From Slackia sp. ZJ119 (GTDB lineage Bacteria; Actinomycetota; Coriobacteriia; Coriobacteriales; Eggerthellaceae), in the NCBI RefSeq assembly GCF_011039175.1, contig NZ_JAAKEN010000006.1:1-64000 (forward strand): a stretch of DNA of 64,000 nt, given 5' to 3'. Below are positions 25,794 through 34,761 of this stretch, one piece after another (position 1 is the first letter of the stretch; each line of letters begins with the position of its first letter). Under the pieces are notes generated by a model. The model did not search any database. It was not told the DNA's origin and saw only the letters and a program-made list of their open reading frames with translations. A program made the position numbers and the translations under genes.

Positions 25794-26093
25794 CTACACG
25801 AGCTCGATCTTCTCCACGTCTTCTCGGCTGGTTTCGCGATACAGCACGAACTTGCGTCCGATCACCTGCACCACATCGGCTTCCACCCGCTGCGCCAATT
25901 CATACGCCGCGTCCTTCGTCGATATGGGGCATCCGTCCAGCACCGAGCATTTCACCAGCTCATGGGCTTCAAGGTCGTCGTCGACCTGTTTTGCCGTGCC
26001 ATCGGTGACGCCGGCCTTTCCAATAATAAGGTTCGCTTTCAGCGTGTTCGCCATGCTGCGCAGCTGGCGAATCTGCTTGCCGTTCAAAGCCAT
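25794..26093 (-). CDS. yhbY: YhbY-type ribosome-assembly RNA-binding protein
   Basis: A 99-residue CRM (CRS1-YhbY) domain protein. The start at 26093 (MALNGKQIRQLRS) follows AAGAGACGG. Family landmarks include LRSMANTLKANLIIGKAGVTD, containing the GxxG-like RNA-binding loop (IGKAGV), HELVKCSVLDGCP, and QVIGRKFVLYRE. YhbY associates with pre-50S particles and helps ribosome maturation. It is a single-domain protein of normal length. It sits between two symporter paralogues on the same strand. Confidence 0.95.
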   Translation of the reverse strand: MALNGKQIRQLRSMANTLKANLIIGKAGVTDGTAKQVDDDLEAHELVKCSVLDGCPISTKDAAYELAQRVEADVVQVIGRKFVLYRETSREDVEKIELV

Positions 26094-26463
26094 GAAACCG
26101 TCTCTTTCTCTCAACGCGCTTCAAGAAGCGCGGCTGTTCGTTCATCGTTGCCAAAGCCATAGCATGGTAGCACAATTACGACGTTTCGCCCGACCAGCCC
26201 GCACAATCGCAACGGACGCCTAGCTCCCGGCCGGCAACGCAAGCACCAAGGCCAGGCGGCTTTGCCCCCTCACCCCGTCCGCGTCGCCGTTGCGCCAATA
26301 GGACCCAATTAGTGCTCAATTAGTACTGAATCAGTACCAATCTGGCACCCAATCAACCACCAACCAAGCCGCGCTCAGCGCCCGACCGAAACGGATTCAC
26401 GTCCGACGCTCCAACCGTCCAGCCAAGACGTCAAGCCAGCTGTACGGACGCGCTGACCGCTCG
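26094..26463. other. Spacer between yhbY and symporter 2, no gene
   Basis: Contains a run of AATTAGTAC-like AT-rich repeats (26305-26350: near-repeats of CAATTAGT/CAGTACCAAT) inside GC-rich DNA, then a degenerate CCAACC/GACCG tract. No gene seen. Confidence 0.45.
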
Positions 26464-27921
26464 TCAGCCCATGCCAAGCCACGCTCGCACGATCGGCACG
26501 CAGCCGGCCACGAGCACCACCACGATAAGCGCCGGCAGCACGTACGTCATATACCCGCGAGCATAACGCGGAAACCGCAGCCCGCTTCCCATGTCCGCCT
26601 CGTCCAGGAACGCTTTCCAGCCCCAACCGGTCTTGCGCGTGCAAAACAGCACCACCAGTATGCAGCCGATGGGCAGCACGGCATTGGAGACGAGAAAGTC
26701 CTCTATGGCCTGGATGCTTCCAATGCCCGGAACCTCGAACCCCGACCACACGCTGTTCCCAAGCACGCACGGCAGCGACAGCACTGCGAGCAAAACGCCG
26801 TTCACCACGCAAGCGCGACTGCGCGACACACCCCATTCGTCCATGGAAAAGCCGACGATATTTTCAAAGACCGCGATGATGGTGGAAAGCGCGGCAAAGC
26901 TCATGAACAGGAAAAACAGCGCTCCCCACAGCTGCGGCGCCGGCATGTGCCCAAACACGCTCGGCAGCGTGACGAACACGAGCCCCGGCCCGCTGTCGGG
27001 CTGCACGCCGAACGCGAAACACGCCGGGAAGATGATGAGCCCCGCCATGATGGCAACCACCGTGTCAAGCCCGGCGACGACAACCGCTTCGCCGGTGAGA
27101 CGGTTTTTCTTGCCAATGTAGCTTCCGAAGATAGACATCGACCCGATGCCGACCGACACCATGAAAAACGCCTGACCCATCGCTGCGAACACAGCCTCGA
27201 AAAACGTATTCCACCCTCCTGCAAACAGCTTGCCGAAATCGGGCTGCAGATAAAACGCCAAGCCCTCCCCGGCGCCCGGCAGCAAAACGGCGCGGACGCA
27301 CAGCACGCTCAGCACCACGAACAAGGCGCCCATCATGACTTTCGTGACCCGTTCGATGCCTTTCTGCAGCCCCGCACGAGCCACCGTCATGCCGATGACC
27401 ACGGTAAGCACCATGTACGCGCACGACTCCCACGGGTTTTCGACAAGCCCCTGGTACACGGCGCCCACGCCGGCCGCATCAAGCCCGTTGAATGTTCCCG
27501 CGGCACTGCGCACCATGAATGCGATCATCCATCCGGTGATGACGGTGTAAAACATCATGAGCAGGTAGTTGCCGCCCAGCGCGACCCATTTGAACCGATG
27601 CCAATGAGTGCCGGCAGGCTCCAGCACGTCATAGCTGCGAGCGATGCCTTTCTGGCTGGCGCGACCAGTGGCGAATTCCATGACAAGGACCGGCAGGGCG
27701 AACACTACGAGAAAGAACACGATGAGCAGCACAAAGGCAGCCCCGCCGTACTTGCCGACGATGTAGGGGAAGCGCCACACGTTGCCCAGGCCGATGGCGC
27801 AGCCGGCGCTGATGAGGATGAAGCCGAGCCGCGACCCGAAATGCTCGCGCTCGGTAACCGTCGCGTTGTTCGCAGAACGCGCGGCTGCGCCCCGAGAAGA
27901 GGCGGACGCCTTGTCGTCCAT
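26464..27921 (-). CDS. Neurotransmitter:sodium symporter family transporter 2
   Basis: A 485-residue LeuT-fold transporter closely similar to the one at 23861 (same EHFGSRLGFILISAGCAIGL start of helix 1, NVWRFPYIVG, GLQKGIERVTKVMMG, GSYIGKKNRLTGEAV). The start at 27921 follows a perfect AGGAGG by 7 nt, while the open frame upstream is unrelated sequence. The two genes likely arose by duplication. Whether they share substrates is unknown. Substrates in this family are mostly amino acids. Confidence 0.93.
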   Translation of the reverse strand: MDDKASASSRGAAARSANNATVTEREHFGSRLGFILISAGCAIGLGNVWRFPYIVGKYGGAAFVLLIVFFLVVFALPVLVMEFATGRASQKGIARSYDVLEPAGTHWHRFKWVALGGNYLLMMFYTVITGWMIAFMVRSAAGTFNGLDAAGVGAVYQGLVENPWESCAYMVLTVVIGMTVARAGLQKGIERVTKVMMGALFVVLSVLCVRAVLLPGAGEGLAFYLQPDFGKLFAGGWNTFFEAVFAAMGQAFFMVSVGIGSMSIFGSYIGKKNRLTGEAVVVAGLDTVVAIMAGLIIFPACFAFGVQPDSGPGLVFVTLPSVFGHMPAPQLWGALFFLFMSFAALSTIIAVFENIVGFSMDEWGVSRSRACVVNGVLLAVLSLPCVLGNSVWSGFEVPGIGSIQAIEDFLVSNAVLPIGCILVVLFCTRKTGWGWKAFLDEADMGSGLRFPRYARGYMTYVLPALIVVVLVAGCVPIVRAWLGMG

Positions 27922-28372
27922 AATGACACCTCCTAACCTGCAAACAGCTTCGCGAAAGCCGCCAGCATAGCGAGCAAACCGTTTCCTGCGCGTAACAAAG
28001 CCCTGCTCGTTTGGCAACTGCCACGGTCCAGTCCCGCATCTGTTGCCAAGGCGCAACCCACCTGGCACTTTCCCGTCCCACGCAAAAACGCAGGCGACGA
28101 AAGCCATCAAAGCCCTCTGCGGCGTCGCGAAAGCTCCGCAGCGCCCGCCGACGCAACGTCTAACAGTCGAAAAAGCGCCGATCAAAGCCGTTTTTGGCAT
28201 AGGCGGAACGTATGCTCGAAGGGTGAAAACCGAGCTCCTGCACCGACGTGCGCAAGCGAGGCCTGAGGCCGCCGGGCGCCGTCGTGCAAATCTAGGTCTG
28301 GCGGAGTTGGTCAGCGTTTCCCCCAGGATGTTCCGTAGTACAATGGCCCAAAGACCAGAACGGAGAGCTGCC
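27922..28372. other. Divergent promoter region, no gene
   Basis: Separates symporter 2 (minus) from the L,D-transpeptidase gene (plus). A long plus frame is open through it, but it lacks a start signal before 28373. A possible promoter (GTAGTACAATGG at about 28335-28346) lies upstream of the transpeptidase. Confidence 0.45.
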
Positions 28373-29914
28373 ATGTACGAGAAACCCCTTCATGCCAAAC
28401 GGTTCCCAAAAACCGCCGCCCTGCTTTTGATCGGCGCGACGCTGGCAGGCTGCCTTGCGCTGTCCCCAACACCGGCCTTTGCCGCCGACGACGCCGAAAC
28501 GCCGCCATCCGACCAGGTCATTGGTGCTCCCAGCGACGGCACCGACGCACCGGCCCTTCCGCCCGCCAGCGGGTCCGACCAGCCGGACGCCACCGGCGCA
28601 CCCAACGATCCAAGCGATGCCGAAACGCCCGACAACCCCGCCGATCCAAACGGCCCCGGCGCGGACGAGCCCGACCCCTTCCCCGCTCAAGGCTGGACCA
28701 CTAACGAATCCGGACAGCGCTTCTATTACGACGGGAAAAGCGCAGATCCGCTGACCGGCTGGCTTTCCCTTGACGGAAAGAACTACTACCTGCAGCCTGA
28801 CCAGGGCGGAGCCGTTGCGACCGGACTGTTCCGCGTTGGCGGTGCGTGGTACATCGCAGACTCGCTCGGCGCTCGCTGCCAAGAACGCTGGGCCTCCGTC
28901 GGCGGCAAGCAGTATTGGTGCGACAAGCAGGGCCGCCCTGCAACCGGATGGTTCAAGCAGAAAGGCGCTTCCTGCTACCTCGACCCCGCAAACAATGGGG
29001 CGAAAACCTTCGGATGGAAGAAGCTCGGCAAAAGCTGGCACTACTTCAATCCGACAAACGGCATCCTTCAAACCGGCTGGATCAAAGACGGCAAAACCTG
29101 GTATTACGCCGACAGCAAGGGCGTCATGAAAACCGGTTGGCAGAAAGTCGGAAAGAAGTGGTATTACCTGAAAAGCAGTGGCGCCATGAAGACCGGCTGG
29201 CACAAAGACAAAGGCACGTGGTACCACCTGAAAAGCAGCGGAGCCATGAGCACCGGCTGGGTCAAAGACGGCAAGACGTGGTATTACCTCGACAAGAAGA
29301 GCGGCGCCATGAAGACCGGCTGGCAAAAGTTCGGGAAGAAGTGGTACCACCTGAAGAAAAACGGAGCCATGAGCACGGGCTGGCTGAAGGACAAAGGAAC
29401 GTGGTATCTGCTGGACGAGAAGAGCGGCGCCATGCTCACGGGCACCAACTGGGCAAACGGCAAGGCCTATCACCTTGACGGCTCGGGCGCTTGGAGCGAC
29501 GACCACGGCATGACCAACAAGGCCCAGAAGTATTCCAGCCCGACAAAATACATGATTCTCATCGACTGCTATCATAACGAATTCGGCGTATATCAAGGCT
29601 CGAAGGGAAATTGGAAACGCATCCGCTTCTGGCCGTGCTCTACCGGCGCCTACAGCACGCCCACGGTGAAAGGCGTGTACCATGCCGGAATCAAGGGCCT
29701 TGGCTTCGGCAACGGCTTCACCTGCTGGTACTACACGCAAATCCTCGGCGATTACCTGATTCATTCTGGCGAATACGTCCAAGGGTCCATGACGCAGATC
29801 CTCGACAACCGCATGGGCGTGAACATTTCCCATGGCTGCGTGCGGCTGACGCTTCCTCGCGCGAAATGGGTGTACAACACCATTCCAGGTGGATCGACCA
29901 TCGTGACGTACTAA
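28373..29914 (+). CDS. Secreted L,D-transpeptidase with cell-wall-binding repeats
   Basis: A 513-residue exported enzyme. ATG at 28373 follows CGGAGAG. A lipoprotein-like signal (LIGATLAGCLALSP) begins the protein; the Cys could be a lipidation site, but AFAAD could also be cut. Residues about 40-105 are an acidic Pro/Asp/Asn-rich linker. About 11 wall-binding repeats (TGWxKDGKTWYYxxxSGAM) follow. The C-terminal YkuD domain has ISHGCVRL with the catalytic Cys at about residue 489 and an upstream His in LIHSGEY. It should form 3-3 crosslinks or attach proteins to peptidoglycan. Repeats and catalytic domain match an envelope-remodelling role. Confidence 0.93.
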   Translation: MYEKPLHAKRFPKTAALLLIGATLAGCLALSPTPAFAADDAETPPSDQVIGAPSDGTDAPALPPASGSDQPDATGAPNDPSDAETPDNPADPNGPGADEPDPFPAQGWTTNESGQRFYYDGKSADPLTGWLSLDGKNYYLQPDQGGAVATGLFRVGGAWYIADSLGARCQERWASVGGKQYWCDKQGRPATGWFKQKGASCYLDPANNGAKTFGWKKLGKSWHYFNPTNGILQTGWIKDGKTWYYADSKGVMKTGWQKVGKKWYYLKSSGAMKTGWHKDKGTWYHLKSSGAMSTGWVKDGKTWYYLDKKSGAMKTGWQKFGKKWYHLKKNGAMSTGWLKDKGTWYLLDEKSGAMLTGTNWANGKAYHLDGSGAWSDDHGMTNKAQKYSSPTKYMILIDCYHNEFGVYQGSKGNWKRIRFWPCSTGAYSTPTVKGVYHAGIKGLGFGNGFTCWYYTQILGDYLIHSGEYVQGSMTQILDNRMGVNISHGCVRLTLPRAKWVYNTIPGGSTIVTY

Positions 29915-29937
29915 CAAGCTTGAACCTTTGTTTGCGC

Positions 29938-29971
29938 AAACCCCGGGCTTTCCTTTTGGCTCGGGGTTTTT
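29938..29971 (+). terminator. Rho-independent terminator after the L,D-transpeptidase
   Basis: AAACCCCG and CGGGGTTT form the stem, with extra GGC/GCT pairs and a TTTCCTTTTG loop, followed by a T-run. Confidence 0.9.
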
Positions 29972-30180
29972 CGTACGGGCGATCATAGCCATTTCTCCAA
30001 ATCCATAATTCAAGGTCATTTGTTCCAAAAACACTATAGCAAAATTCGAATGAATGTACTATACTAAATGCAGTCTTTTTTGAAAATGTTCGAAAATGTT
30101 ATGCTCGCGGAAATGTTTTGCCTGGTCAACGCAGCGATTGCCGCATTAGAATGGACGAACCGACCCAGTAAGGAGGAAGC

Positions 30181-31209
30181 ATGAACTACGAACCGCCGCA
30201 CGAGCGCGGCCCCCGCCAACTCTCCGACCCCTGGCAAGACGGTACGCCCTTGGCAAGCCCGACGCCGCGGCACTCCCCGACAGCGGCGCCAGAAGCATGC
30301 TGCGAGCCGCCCTGCACGCCCGCAGACCATCCTGCTTATTTCGGCTTCGGCTACCTTCCTTTGAAACACCGCATCATCGCAGCGGCGGTTCTGCTGGCCA
30401 TCGCGCTGGTTTCCTTCTTCCCGCTCGGTGCGCTCTTCTCGTCGCCTGAAACCTATTCCAACACCATCGCGACGCTCGACGAGAAGCGCGGCAACGTCAC
30501 CGCCCTTATGGCAACGTCAACTGCGGCGTCGGCGGCCATCTCGCTTTTGCCCGGTGACGCCGGCACGCCCATCGCCGACAAGCTGGCCGACCTCAGCGTG
30601 GATTTCCTCATTGTGCTTTCCGCGATCTACCTCGAAAAATTCTTGCTCACGACCATCGGCATGGCAACGTTTCGCATTTTGATACCGCTCGGCATAGTGC
30701 TGATCATCGCCGCCTTGTTCATACGATCGCGCATGGACGTTCCCGGTACGTTCGTGCGCCTCGCCACGAAGCTCATCGTGTTCGGGTTGGCCCTCACGTG
30801 CGTCATCCCCGCAAGCGTTGCCGTCACGAACAGCATCGACGCCACGTTCGACCAGAATCTTGCGGCGTCCGTAGCGGAAACCCAGGCCGCCGTCGACCAG
30901 CTCAACGAAGCAACGGAGGATGCTGCGGCAGAAGGCGAAAAACAGGATCAGAACTTTCTCGAAGGCATGCTCTCGACGGCCGAAGAAGGCATCAACTCGC
31001 TGACACACGGCGTAGAAGACGCTTTAGCCTCGCTCAACAGCACGCTTGGAAACGTCATCGACACCCTGGCGGTCATGGTCGTCACGTCGTGCATCATCCC
31101 CATCGTCGTGCTGCTGTTCTTCCTCTGGATCGTCAACACGCTGACCGGCCTGAACATCAACCTGCCCATGCGGTTCACACGCTACATCCCGACAGGAGGT
31201 GGCCGCTGA
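30181..31209 (+). CDS. Multi-spanning membrane protein, function unknown
   Basis: A 342-residue protein; ATG at 30181 follows AGGAGG. An N-terminal 60-residue Pro-rich cytoplasmic segment is followed by membrane helices at about 62-84, 140-160, 163-182, 195-218 and 295-318. Between the fourth and fifth helix is a 70-residue coiled-coil-like segment (VAETQAAVDQLNEATEDAAAEG, split here for length: the Gln/Glu/Ala-rich stretch begins at about residue 230). I do not recognise the family. The soluble segment and lack of transport motifs suggest a structural or signalling role, which is a guess. Confidence 0.7.
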   Translation: MNYEPPHERGPRQLSDPWQDGTPLASPTPRHSPTAAPEACCEPPCTPADHPAYFGFGYLPLKHRIIAAAVLLAIALVSFFPLGALFSSPETYSNTIATLDEKRGNVTALMATSTAASAAISLLPGDAGTPIADKLADLSVDFLIVLSAIYLEKFLLTTIGMATFRILIPLGIVLIIAALFIRSRMDVPGTFVRLATKLIVFGLALTCVIPASVAVTNSIDATFDQNLAASVAETQAAVDQLNEATEDAAAEGEKQDQNFLEGMLSTAEEGINSLTHGVEDALASLNSTLGNVIDTLAVMVVTSCIIPIVVLLFFLWIVNTLTGLNINLPMRFTRYIPTGGGR

Positions 31210-31246
31210 TCGATAGACATTTCGAAATGCCGGCTCGGCCCCTGCG

Positions 31247-31330
31247 TCAACCGCCGAGGATCAAACCACCGCAGACGACCAACAGTTTCACGACGAAGGA
31301 GTCCACGTCGTCAACATGCGTCAACCGCCG
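31247..31330 (-). pseudogene. Fragment of an APC-family permease gene
   Basis: On the minus strand this stretch reads LTHVDDVDSFVVKLLVVCGG before a stop. The intact permease at 11783 has LLTLDDMGSFVVKLLVVGC at the matching place. Nucleotide similarity to 12868-12913 is also plain (CAGTTTCACGAC and GTCGTCAA shared). No other part of the gene was found around it. It is embedded in a degenerate spacer in which CGTCAACCGCCGAGGATC occurs twice (from 31247 and 31318). Confidence 0.6.
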
Positions 31331-31623
31331 AGGATCCAGCCGCCGCAGACAGCGGCCGCCGAACACCAAGATCGCTCCAGGCACAGCATTGGACCGCCAC
31401 GGGCGACCTCTCCGAGCGCCAGGGCCATGCCAGACACGGCACCTGATTGGCACGGGCGACCGCTGCCGAATGCCAAGGTCACACCAGACACGGCATCGGA
31501 TCGCTGCAGTCCGCAGCTGCCTTGGCGCCCCGGAGCCAACCGATGGGTGCCGAGGTCGTGCCGAATGCGGTATCGGATCGTCGCAGGAGGCAGTTGCCGA
31601 AGTCCAAGCTGCGGCAGCCACCT
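31331..31623. repeat. Degenerate GC-rich spacer
   Basis: Imperfect units around GGCACGGGCGACC and CCAGACACGGCA recur between the permease fragment and the MFS stop codon. No gene seen. Confidence 0.45.
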
Positions 31624-32925
31624 CTACCCGCACACGTTCCTCTTGATGACGCGCAGAAACAGCAGCAACACCACGGGGATGAGCACGGCGAACACGGCGC
31701 CGCAATCGAAGCCGGCCGTAGCGCCCACCGCGTCGATGAGCAGGCCGCCCACCGACGGGCCGAACGCCATGCCGCACGTGGCTCCTGCATTGATCCAGGT
31801 AATAGCCTCGGTCAGGCGCTCGCCGGGCACCGACGCCTCGCATGCGCTGTTGATCACGATAAGGAAAGGAGCATAGAAAAACGATCCCAGCACCGATATC
31901 GCATACAAGCTGGGCACCGAATCGATGAGAGCCATGGTGCCGTACGCCGTGCCGATGCACAGGCCGCACACCACCAGCTGTTTCCACAGCGGCATGCGCA
32001 GCTTCACCATGCCGAACGCGAACCCCATGACCATCGAAATGAACGCCGTGACCATGAGGATGACGCTGGCGATGTTCGGGTCGCCGAACTGCTCGGCCAG
32101 AGCCACCGTGGACGTGTCGAAGACGCCGAAGAACGCGCCGACCAGCATGAGCAGGACGAACAGCACGCGCACCATCGGCGAAGTGCGAATAATGCTCTTC
32201 TGGTGCGGGGCCAGGGCCGATTCGTCGGAAACGCCGGCCGATTCGCCCTCGAGGTTGGCAGCCCAGGCGCGTTCGCGGTCTTCCTCGTCAAGCGCCTTCC
32301 AGCCTGGTTGCGGCTCGGTGCTGCGCGACAGGATCAGCAGCGCCACGCCTACAGCCAGGCCAACGCCGCCCGTCAGAAGGCCGGCAACAGGCGCGATGGA
32401 CGAAGCGAGCGCAATGGAGATGGCCGGGCTGAACATAAAGCCGATGTCATCCAGAACGCCCTCGTAGGAAAACATCGTCCGCAGCTCAGGGGCTTGCTCT
32501 CCCAGCTTGCCCGTGCGAATGAGGTATGTCCAGCGGGCCCGCACAAGCGCTTGGGGGTTCGGCAAAAAGCCCATGAGCGCCGCCGCGACGAACAGCGCCC
32601 ACTCCGGCCCGTGCGTCGCCACCGTCACGAGCATGACGGCCAATCCGCTCAGCGTGACCAGAGCCGCGACCGGAACGATGCGGCCCTGCCCCTTCGCGTC
32701 CACCAGCTTCGAAATGCGCGGCGACACGAAAAACATCGCCAGCGCAATGGCCGACGACACGAAGCCCGCCACGAAAAACGAGTAGCCCGCCAACGTCAGC
32801 ATGGTGACCACGCCGATGTTCGTCATGTAACCGTAAAAGCGCATGAGCATGCCGCCGATGTCGAAGGCATAGGCTTGCCGCACGCGCAAAATGGCTTTGT
32901 ATACCCCGGGGTCGACTGCGGACAC
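31624..32925 (-). CDS. Major facilitator superfamily transporter
   Basis: A 433-residue transporter with 12 helices in two halves joined by a charged loop (ALDEEDRERAWAANLEGES). The start is a GTG at 32925 (VSAVDPGVYKAILRVRQA), 7-8 nt after AGGAGAA. The N-terminal half has FVSPRISKLVDAKGQGRIVP, the MFS loop 2-3 motif in degenerate form, and the C half shows AITWINAGATCGMAFGPSVGG. Related proteins in actinobacteria are annotated as generic efflux permeases. The substrate is unknown. It is a single gene. Confidence 0.87.
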   Translation of the reverse strand: MSAVDPGVYKAILRVRQAYAFDIGGMLMRFYGYMTNIGVVTMLTLAGYSFFVAGFVSSAIALAMFFVSPRISKLVDAKGQGRIVPVAALVTLSGLAVMLVTVATHGPEWALFVAAALMGFLPNPQALVRARWTYLIRTGKLGEQAPELRTMFSYEGVLDDIGFMFSPAISIALASSIAPVAGLLTGGVGLAVGVALLILSRSTEPQPGWKALDEEDRERAWAANLEGESAGVSDESALAPHQKSIIRTSPMVRVLFVLLMLVGAFFGVFDTSTVALAEQFGDPNIASVILMVTAFISMVMGFAFGMVKLRMPLWKQLVVCGLCIGTAYGTMALIDSVPSLYAISVLGSFFYAPFLIVINSACEASVPGERLTEAITWINAGATCGMAFGPSVGGLLIDAVGATAGFDCGAVFAVLIPVVLLLFLRVIKRNVCG

Positions 32926-33146
32926 GAACGTTTCTCCTGATAGTGCAAGATTTTTGCAAGTTGCCACAACCTATGGTAGCAGACCGGGGCTTTGGCGGCC
33001 GCACAACTTCATCCAACGAAAGGCAGGATTTTTTGTTCGCTTGCACAAAATGCAGAGCCTCATGGCGCTCGCTCAACGACCTCACGGCCGCAAAAAAGCG
33101 CACGCCCCTTTCGGCAGCGTGCGCTTCGCAGCCATGTATGCAGCGG

Positions 33147-33311
33147 CTATTCGGCGTACAGCGAGAAGTCCTCCTTCGTAACGCCGCACAGCGGGCACAC
33201 CCAATCCTCGGGAATATCCTCGAAGGCCGTGCCCGGCTCGATGTCGCCATCGGGATCACCGACAGCCGGGTCGTAGACATAGCCGCAAACATCGCAAATG
33301 TACTTGTCCAT
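33147..33311 (-). CDS. Rubredoxin
   Basis: A 54-residue electron carrier with the four iron ligands Cys6, Cys9, Cys39 and Cys42 in CDVCGY and CPLCGV. The conserved YDP, PGT and W37 positions are present. ATG at 33311 follows AAAGGG. Rubredoxins pass single electrons in the cytoplasm, in anaerobes often to peroxide- or superoxide-reducing enzymes. The partner is not encoded next door. Normal length. Confidence 0.98.
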   Translation of the reverse strand: MDKYICDVCGYVYDPAVGDPDGDIEPGTAFEDIPEDWVCPLCGVTKEDFSLYAE

Positions 33312-33620
33312 GAGAATCCCTTTCGACGCAGATGCACACGCGGCCCTTCGCAAGGCCGCGCGTGCATCATGCCACAGAACGGCTCGACAAAAGCGCATCG
33401 AAATGAAACTGAGAAGAAATCGAAACGCAGACAACGTCTCTTCGAAGAAGCGCGGCAACGCCTGCCAAAATCGGCCACAACAAACGGCACTGCTTTCTCT
33501 ACCAGGCAAAACAAATCGGCCACGCGAAGAAGAGAACGTTTCGACAGCGTACCGAACAGGTTTTTACTTTCGGTGCGATAGGCTATACTGACCCACCGAA
33601 GACGATTGAAGGGATACTCC
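33312..33620. other. Divergent promoter region, no gene
   Basis: Lies between rubredoxin (minus) and the transglutaminase lipoprotein (plus). A likely plus-strand promoter is the TATACT-like GCTATACTG at about 33582-33590. No gene seen. Confidence 0.45.
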
Positions 33621-34697
33621 GTGCAAGCCCTCGCCGAGCAACTGAAGCACCCCTGGGGCCGAGCCGTCAAGCGCTCGGCTTTTCGGCTTTGCCTGATGCT
33701 GCCGGCGGCCGTGCTTGCCCTTTCGCTTGCAAGCTGCGGCGGTCCAAGCGAAAACGCCCCCTCCGACGGGGCGGGGCAAGGAATTCTGAGCACAACATCC
33801 GACGCAGGAGACGGCGCGGCGGCGGCCAGCGGCGAAACGAACGCGTCCGAATCCGGCGACCCCCTCGGCGGAGAAACGAGCGGCCCTGTCTACTCCGCTC
33901 CCGCCGCCGTCGAAGAGCCGACCGTCGCCGAAGCCCCCAAAGACGAGCCTCAGTGCGCCATCGATGCAAGCTGCGCGTCCAAGGGCTACGTCAGCGCCGC
34001 AGCCGTCAATAGCGCACGCCTGAAACTGCAGGTCAGCAGCGGGGATATGAGTTACAACTACGACCTCCCGGGCGACGGCGAACCCATCGTGGCGCCCCTC
34101 AACATGGGCGACGGCGACTACGAGATCCGGATCATGCAGAACACCCAGGGCAACAACTATGTCGAAATCGCCGCCGAGCCCGTTTCCGTCGCGCTCGATT
34201 CCGAATTCGAGCCGTACCTGCGCCCCAACCAGTTCTGCAACTACCGCAACGACAGCCAAGCCGTCGCAAAGGCCCGCGAGCTGGCCGCCGGAGCCGCCAA
34301 CCAGGGCGACGTCGTGCGTGCCGTATATTCCTATATCGTCCAAAACGTCGCGTACGACACCCAAAAAGCCACCGAGCTCGCCGACGCCACGGGATATGTC
34401 CCCAATCCTGACGAAACGCTCGCCACCGAGAAAGGCATCTGCTTCGACTATGCGTCCCTGGCCGCCGCCATGCTGCGCAGCCTGGGCATTCCCTGCCAGA
34501 TCGTCACGGGGTACGTCAGTCCGGACAACATCTACCACGCTTGGAACATGGTCTACATCGACGGCAGCTGGTCGTGCCTCGGCTACAACATCGGTCCCAA
34601 CGCCTGGACGCGCATGGACCTCACCTTCGCCGCATCCGACGGCGGCACAAGCGAAATCGGCGACGGCACGAGCTACACCGACCGCTATGTGTATTAG
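33621..34697 (+). CDS. Transglutaminase-like lipoprotein
   Basis: A 358-residue exported protein. I choose the GTG at 33621 (VQALAEQ), preceded by GAAGGGA. A TTG frame starts 5 codons earlier. The signal peptide ends in the lipobox LASC (Cys near residue 41), followed by an acidic Gly/Ser/Ala linker. The C-terminal half is a transglutaminase-like cysteine-protease fold: KGICFDYASLAAAMLRSLG (catalytic Cys), YHAWNMVYIDG (His) and an Asp/Asn after it. Secreted members act as peptidases or crosslinking enzymes at the wall. The substrate is unknown. Confidence 0.88.
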   Translation: MQALAEQLKHPWGRAVKRSAFRLCLMLPAAVLALSLASCGGPSENAPSDGAGQGILSTTSDAGDGAAAASGETNASESGDPLGGETSGPVYSAPAAVEEPTVAEAPKDEPQCAIDASCASKGYVSAAAVNSARLKLQVSSGDMSYNYDLPGDGEPIVAPLNMGDGDYEIRIMQNTQGNNYVEIAAEPVSVALDSEFEPYLRPNQFCNYRNDSQAVAKARELAAGAANQGDVVRAVYSYIVQNVAYDTQKATELADATGYVPNPDETLATEKGICFDYASLAAAMLRSLGIPCQIVTGYVSPDNIYHAWNMVYIDGSWSCLGYNIGPNAWTRMDLTFAASDGGTSEIGDGTSYTDRYVY

Positions 34698-34761
34698 AAA
34701 AGCCTCGCCGATCCTGCGGACGCAGGCCTGCGTCCAGCGGCCCCGACAACGTTTACCCACG

